NCBI RefSeq assembly: GCF_018294505.1
Contig: NC_057810.1
Coordinates: 208,834,113-208,898,112 of the forward strand
Source of the DNA: Triticum aestivum
Lineage: Eukaryota > Streptophyta > Magnoliopsida > Poales > Poaceae
Direction: 5' to 3'
Length of the DNA: 64,000 nt
This document shows, one piece after another, positions 58,980 through 64,000 of this stretch (its first letter is position 1; the number at the start of each line of letters is the position of its first letter). The notes beneath the pieces are model-generated. The model did not search any database. It was not told the DNA's origin and was given only the letters and a program-made list of their open reading frames with translations. Made by a program: the position numbers and the translations under genes.

Positions 58980-60143
58980 TGAGTTGTTTTCTATTGCACC
59001 TCAAAATAGTTGGACCGAGGCCAAAAATAATGTAAAAATGTGTTTCTCACAGACCTCAATTTTTTTATCTCCCTGGCACAGCAAAACTATATTCAGGTGC
59101 ATCCATAGAGAGAGTGAAAGCGCGCAACTTACTGGAGCCCAACTGGAGGTAGTATTTGGTCCAAGACCAGCACAGACGAACATACCACATCATATGGAAA
59201 AGAGGGTGCTCGATGATATAGCAGAAATCTGGGAAAGCACACAATATTCAAAAGAGAGTGACAGAGTAATATTAGGCCCAAACTTTGCAGAGGTAAATTT
59301 TTAAAAAGAAAAATCTTGTCTATATTGCAACACCTACTCTTTTTATATTGTTACACAGCTGGTTTTTCTGACAGTTTTTATCGTAATTATTGTTTGCAGC
59401 ATATACTGGATTTAAAGAAACAGAAAACTATTGGAAAGTTTAAAAGTGAATTGCAAAAAACAAAGAATCAGCTAGTTCCCATGTATCTCAAAGAACATCA
59501 ACGAAAAAAGCTCTCAATAGCAAACATGGTAACATCCCTTTCCTCCACGACAGTTATCAAATTACTTTATATTAAACTGTCATGTAAGCAACAAATATTT
59601 TGTACGCACATATTCATTCCAATGGAGAAGGATGACCGCTGCGTACTATATATGTTGGACAAATATAAACACAAAGTTCACATTATTGATCCTCGAGAAG
59701 CGACTCCAGAGGAATTAGAGAAAGAAAATATAGACATGGATCAATTGACTTTACTTGAAGCAGAACAAGTTCTTCAGGAATACGAAGACGCTGGAAAATA
59801 AAGAGAAACAGAGTTTCAGAAATATCATGTTCATAAGTCAGCAATCGTGAGCATTTATACATAACAATATTTTCAGTTTTACAAGTTGCAATATTAAAAC
59901 AATTAGAAAATGCAATTCCCAGGTACCTAGGATTAAAGAAGTCTTCAACATCATACTTGGACAAACAATGAATGCAAAGAATACAAGATGGTAGATTCAT
60001 ACCGTGCAAGATGTTCCAGTGGTAGAAAAGGGCGAATCACCATTTGCTGTTTTAAAGCTTGCATTTCTCTACAATGGTGAAAAGTTCATCGAAGACATTG
60101 AAGATTTGACAGTAAGTCTTCAATGAAAATCTTCTCTTCTCGA

Positions 60144-60150
<7 letters not shown>
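58980..60150 (+). pseudogene. Second Ulp1-like gene fragment, catalytic residues lost
   Basis: Exon-like pieces: about 59094-59292 (RESESAQLTGAQLEVVFG, VLDDIAEIWESTQYS), about 59400-59526 (ILDLKKQKTIGKFKSELQ), 59587-59801 (THIFIPMEKDDR, CVLYMLDKYKHKVHIIDP), and 60003-60110 (VPVVEKGESPFAVLKLAF). The layout is that of a C48 core: the VLYMLDKYK strand and the IIDP Asp (59698) are present, but the His position reads Arg-Cys (59637) and the Cys position reads SPF (about 60036). So it looks catalytically dead, or a structural relative. The frame in 59316-59801 is open, ending EQVLQEYEDAGK. It may be a downstream part of the same locus as the first Ulp1 gene or a diverged tandem copy. Confidence 0.55.

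Positions 60151-60181
<31 letters not shown>
60151..60181. repeat. AT/AC microsatellite
   Basis: An AT run followed by ACACAC to 60181, about 38 bp in all including the AT part from 60144. Confidence 0.9.
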
Positions 60182-60589
60182 TTATATACAACTTTTATGC
60201 ACCAACTCTAATAATATACTTCTCTTCTCGGCAAAATTTCACACGATGCAGTAGAAGACTGGAGGGCAGAGGAAATGTACATTCTTTTATGTAGCGAGAT
60301 GAATCAAGTAAAAGATAATGAAATGGGTGATGAGATTAGCAAGATCTTCAGCAAAAATAAAATAAACTTTTGATTTAGCCAGCAAGGCTAATTCCATCAA
60401 GACGTGACAAAACAGTTTATCAATGACTCATATTTGTATGTAATGTAGTTACAAATTGCGTGTTCATGTTAAAAAAGAACATCATCAGAGAGTGCCAGTA
60501 CACTATAAACAACAGTGACTCTTTTTATTTGAACGACATCAGTGACTCTCAAAACGAACTCCTACCCATGACTCTAGAGATCACCGACT
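60182..60589. other. A/T-rich DNA between Ulp1 remnants and the 124-bp array
   Basis: Possible last exon text (MYILLCSEMNQVKDNEMGDE, near 60270-60340) follows an acceptor-like GATGCAG at 60252, so the Ulp1-like gene may run to 60373 where a TGA occurs after KNKINF. After that I see nothing coding. Confidence 0.4.
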
Positions 60590-60591
60590 CG

Positions 60592-61550
60592 TGCCTCCAG
60601 AGGCGACATGGCACTATGCCTCCAAAGCCTGCGTGACCATGCCCCCGGATAGTATCCACACACACACACATACCAAGAGAGCCTCAACCATGGCTACCTG
60701 CTACGCACACGTGACTACATATATATGCTTCACACATGTGCCTTCGGAGGCGACAAGGCCCCATGCCTTCGTAGGATAAACACATGTGGATGCACACACA
60801 CATACCTCTAGAGCCTCAACCATGGCTAGCTGCTACACACATGTGACTGCATATGCTTCACACCCGTGCCTCCAGAGGCAACATACCAATGCCTTCATAG
60901 GATCCACACATGTGCATGCACACACATACCAAGAGTGCCTCAACCGTGGCTACCTGCTACTTACACGTGACTGCACATNNNNNNNNNNNNNNNNNNNNNN
61001 NNNNNNNNNNNNNNNNNNNNNNNNNNNNNNNNNNNNNNNNNNNNNNNNNNNNNNNNNNNNNNNNNNNNNNNNNNNNNNNNNNNNNNNNNNNNNNNNNNNN
61101 NNNNNNNNNNNNNNNNNNNNNNNNNNNNNNNNNNNNNNNNNNNNNNNNNNNNNNNNNNNNNNNNNNNNACGCACACGTGACTACATATGCTTCACACTCG
61201 TGCCTCCAGAGGCGACATACCAATGCCTTTGTAGGATCCACACATGTGCATGCACGCACATACCAAGAACGCCTCAACCCTGGCTACCTGCTACACACAC
61301 GTGACTGCACATGCTTCACACACGTGCCTCCGGAGGCGACATACCAATGCCTTCGTAGGATCCACACATGTGCATGCACGCACATACCTCTAGAACCTCA
61401 ACCATGGCTAGCTGCTACACACACGTGACTGCACATGCTTCACACACGTGCCTCCGGAGGTGACATACCAATGCCTTCGTAGGATCCACACATGTGCATG
61501 CACGCACATACCTTTAGAGCCTCAACCATGGCTAGCTGATACACAGACGT
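60592..61550. repeat. 124-bp tandem array with assembly gap
   Basis: Units carry GTGCCTCCGGAGGCGACATA, ATGCCTTCGTAGGATCCACA, CATGTGCATGCACGCACATA, CCTCAACCATGGCTAGCTGC and ACACACGTGACTGCACATGC. Starts of TGCCTCC at 61201, 61325 and 61449 give a 124-bp period; left copies at 60592, 60739 and 60867 are less regular. A run of N at 60979-61168 marks an assembly gap, so the copy number is unknown. Frames crossing the N run are meaningless. GTGCCTC relates it loosely to the spacer family of the older block. Confidence 0.9.
60979..61168. other. Assembly gap (190 N)
   Basis: A run of 190 N inside a tandem array. The length is probably arbitrary: the phase of the flanking units (60867 to 61201) does not equal a multiple of 124. 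Confidence 0.98.
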
Positions 61551-61646
61551 GTCACACCACGATGAACAACACGCTGCACCATGACGAACAACGCGTCGCA
61601 CGAACTAGCACGCCGCACGACCGACACACACTTTGACCTATGCCCC

Positions 61647-62123
61647 TGTCAGTGTCAAAACCGGCAGATCTCGGGTATGGGGTCCCAACTGTGCGTCTAA
61701 GGCTAATGGTAACAGGAGGCGGGGGACATAATGTTTACCCAGGTTCGGGCCCTCTCGATGGAGGTAATACCCTAGTTCCTGCTTGATTGATCTTGATGAT
61801 ATGAGTATTACAAGAGTTGATCTACCATGAGATCGTAATGGCTAAACCCTAGAAGTCTAGCCTATATGATTATGATTGTCGTTGTTGCCTCTACGGACTA
61901 AACCCTCTGGTTTATATAGACACCGGAGGGGGATAGGGTTACACAAAGTCAGTTACAGAGAAAGGAATCTACATATCTGAATCATCAAGCTTGCCATCCA
62001 CGCAAAGGAGAGTCCCATCTAGACACGGGACGAAGTCTTCTATCTTGTATCTTCATAGCCCAATAGTCCGGCACGTGCATATAGTTCGGCTGTCCGAGGA
62101 CCCCTTAATCCAGGACTCCCTCA
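61647..62123 (+). repeat. LTR (477 bp) of a third gypsy element
   Basis: Starts TGTCAGTGTCAAAACCGG and ends CCAGGACTCCCTCA, with TTTATATAG at about 61911 as its TATA box. This LTR is common in Triticeae as I remember it. Five bases before it read GCCCC; the other end is outside the window. GTAGCCCCTAAACCAGG follows directly and may be the primer site; I cannot name its tRNA. Confidence 0.8.
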
Positions 62124-62662
62124 GTAGCCCCTAAACCAGGCTTCAATGACGATGAGTCCGGCGCGCAGATTGTCTTCAGCATTGCAACGCAGGTTCCTTC
62201 TTTGAATAATCCAAAGTTGATCTTGAACATAAGAATCATGTCCGGCTCTGCAAAATAAATTCCATATACCACCATGGAGAACATAATGTTTTCACGAGTC
62301 CAATCCGCTAACAGCTTTTTACGACACGACATTACGTCATTATCCAACCATTATTTTGTTTTTTCGGCCTGCTACCTCACACTTCGTGAGGCAGTTTTAT
62401 TGGCACGTCTTGTCAAAGCCGAGATTGTGTCCCCTTATTACGGGATTCTCATCAACACGGGCGTGGGTAACCCAACCGTTTCGTTGGTATGATTCCTTGG
62501 GAGTAGGCATATTTTAAGGCCATGTAGGGGACACTTGATATTCGTCACCTCTATAAAGAGGCCGGGACCCGTCCTTTTCTTCCTCTACGCTAGTCCCTTC
62601 CTCTCCTCCTACGTCGAGTTCCAACACCCAAGAGTCAAACCGATCGCTTCGAGCTTCTAGTC
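62124..62662 (+). other. Leader of the third gypsy element
   Basis: No coding sequence. A second TATA box, CTATAAAGAG, lies at 62551-62560, about 100 bp before the ATG at 62663, followed by a C/T-rich start region (CTTTTCTTCCTCTACGC). It suggests transcription can start inside the element as well as in the LTR. Confidence 0.5.
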
Positions 62663-64000
62663 ATGTCCGAACATAGCATTCAAGGCCGGTGGATGGCCTC
62701 CTCTGTCACAGAGGAAGAAATCTCGAAGCTCAGAGAGGCAAGATATCCGACTGCGGAGATCTACCACAGGCTTCCTGCTCAAGGGCAGGTTATTCCTACT
62801 CCCAGATCCAATGAGAGGGTCGTGTTTATCTCTCACTTCCTTCGAGGGCTTGGGTTTGCACTCCATCCCTTTGTTCGAGGGGTCATGTTTTATTACGGGC
62901 TAGATTTCCATGATCTAGCCCCGGACTCCCTCCTTCACATCTCGACGATTATCACCACATGTGAGGATTTCCTCCGTATCTCCCCACACTTCGGCTTATG
63001 GCTCAAGACTTTCGAAGTGAAACTGAAGGTAATAAACACGGAACAAGAAGAGTGCGGAGGTGCTTCAATAAGCAAGCTTACCAACTCCACTTGGCCAAAG
63101 GGCTCCTTTGCAGAATCTTCTGATTTATGGCAACGGGAGTGGTTTTACATCACCAAACCCCGCGGTACAAAGCGGGGTGCCACTCCTGCATTTCGGTCTG
63201 GCCCTCCGCCATGGCTCGCATCATGGATCAATAAGGGGCTGGACTGGGGATCTATAGATGAAGTACGGACACTGCAAAGCTGCATCCAGAACCTTATTAA
63301 GAAGGACACTGGTCTCATGGATGTAATCCAAGTAATGCTAGTCCGCCGGATCCTACCCTGTCAGCGACGCCCTCTTCGTATGTGGGAATTTAATCCGGAA
63401 GGTCCATGGACTCTTCAGCACCTCTCCGACACGATGCTCAAGGAGATGCAGAAATCATTCTTCGGCGCATGAAAACAGTGGCCAGATATAACAGAAGACA
63501 TCGGTCTTGACTGCATTCATCCAGATACTCTAGTAAGTACTCCATCCCCGAACACGTCCTAGTCAAATTATTCATGACAACATACTGATAAAATTTCATA
63601 CGGCCAGGGCTGGCTAAAGAAGGCGGAAAGAATCAGGTGTTCGGCTCCACTTCCCGAGGATACTGTCGACCCGTTATTAACAAGGATGCTAGCTCCGGTG
63701 CCGTATCAAGTGCCATTGGGGGAAGAAAAGGAGAGGAGCAGGGAGGTCAAAAGTGACCTTCATGCCAGAGGAACATCATGCACCGTACCCAAGGAAATCG
63801 AAACTCCCGTGCTGGAGGACGAACAGGGAGGAGAATCTAACATTCCCTCCCCCCACGGGAAGAAGAGGGCCACCCCCGAAGACCTGAAGGCAGAGGCCTC
63901 CAAGAGGAGGAAAGAATCCCTATCAGGGGACCCGTATTCGGGAGGCGATATTGCCGCACAACGCCCATAAGGGGGCCAACCTCTAACCGAACCATAAGTG
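62663..64000 (+). pseudogene. PF04195-type 'putative gypsy type transposon' protein, partial
   Basis: The frame from ATG 62663 (MSEHSIQGRWMASSVTEEEI) gives 269 residues with the family signature: IPTPRSNERVVFISHFLRGL, LHPFVRGVMFYYGLDFHDL, DSLLHISTIITTCEDFL. Such proteins are encoded at the gag position of a large group of grass gypsy elements; their role is unclear. A TGA at 63470 interrupts the frame at FFGA, after which KQWPDITEDIGLDCIHPDTL continues it. An intron with GTAAGT (63533) and CGGCCAG (63607) borders is followed by GWLKKAERIRCSAPLPEDTV and a Lys/Glu-rich segment (KKRATPEDLKAEASKRRKES). That frame ends TAA at 63968, close to the window edge. Confidence 0.75.

Noticed and set aside
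60786..61428. 172-codon frames crossing the N run
   Set aside because: The N run is read as unknown residues; the rest is the 124-bp repeat.
1..64000. tRNA, rRNA or organelle insertions
   Set aside because: Scanned by eye for tRNA arms and rRNA core strings; none recognised. A tRNA-finder run would settle it.

Overview
This is nuclear DNA of a large-genome grass of the wheat tribe (Triticeae). The window opens inside an LTR that I recognise as the BARE1/Angela/WIS Copia family. Stowaway and Tourist MITEs with the right target duplications are present, and most of the sequence is transposons nested in transposons. I see no intact, ordinary host gene. The nearest things are degenerate multi-exon genes and captured gene fragments. 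I see no rRNA, tRNA or CRISPR.

Layout. (1) 1-1098: 3' part of the Copia LTR. (2) 1099-7834 and 50322-61646 are one older block of about 18 kb, now split. It carries a 3'-5' exonuclease pseudogene (+), an acidic-protein pseudogene (-), a tandem pair of coiled-coil genes (-), a 591-bp higher-order repeat, a multi-exon Ulp1/C48 protease gene (+), a second degenerate Ulp1-like gene (+) and a 124-bp tandem array with an assembly gap. A family of short repeats (GTGCCTC..., GTGACTCTATATAA...) runs through the block. (3) 7835-50321 is a Ty3/gypsy chromovirus (Tekay-like) inserted in the 591-bp array with the 5-bp target duplication TTTAA at its outer edges. It is a recombinant array: LTR, internal region, shared LTR, partial internal region, truncated LTR.

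(4) Inside the first internal region, a 21.5-kb CACTA transposon (13965-35472, target duplication GAC) interrupts the RNase H domain. The CACTA has large subterminal tandem repeats, a small coiled-coil ORF with its own TATA box, pieces of what looks like a B3-domain gene on the minus strand, a multi-exon gene built from repeated exons, several MITEs and a small GC-rich element with long inverted repeats. No CACTA transposase was recognised, so it is probably non-autonomous. (5) Inside the second, partial internal region, a 6.9-kb non-autonomous LTR element (40253-47133, target duplication GATAC, tRNA-Asp-type primer site) interrupts an accessory ORF that precedes gag. (6) 61647 to the window end: another LTR (477 bp) followed by internal sequence with a PF04195-type 'putative gypsy type transposon' ORF.

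Order of events (inferred from nesting): the older block with its repeats; chromovirus insertion; LTR-LTR recombination giving the shared-LTR array; CACTA and the TGATACG element into the two halves; MITEs into the CACTA. Nearly every reading frame in the transposons and the older block carries stops or frameshifts. The most unusual item is the older block in (2): a repeat-bounded set of four different gene types that does not match a transposon I can name.
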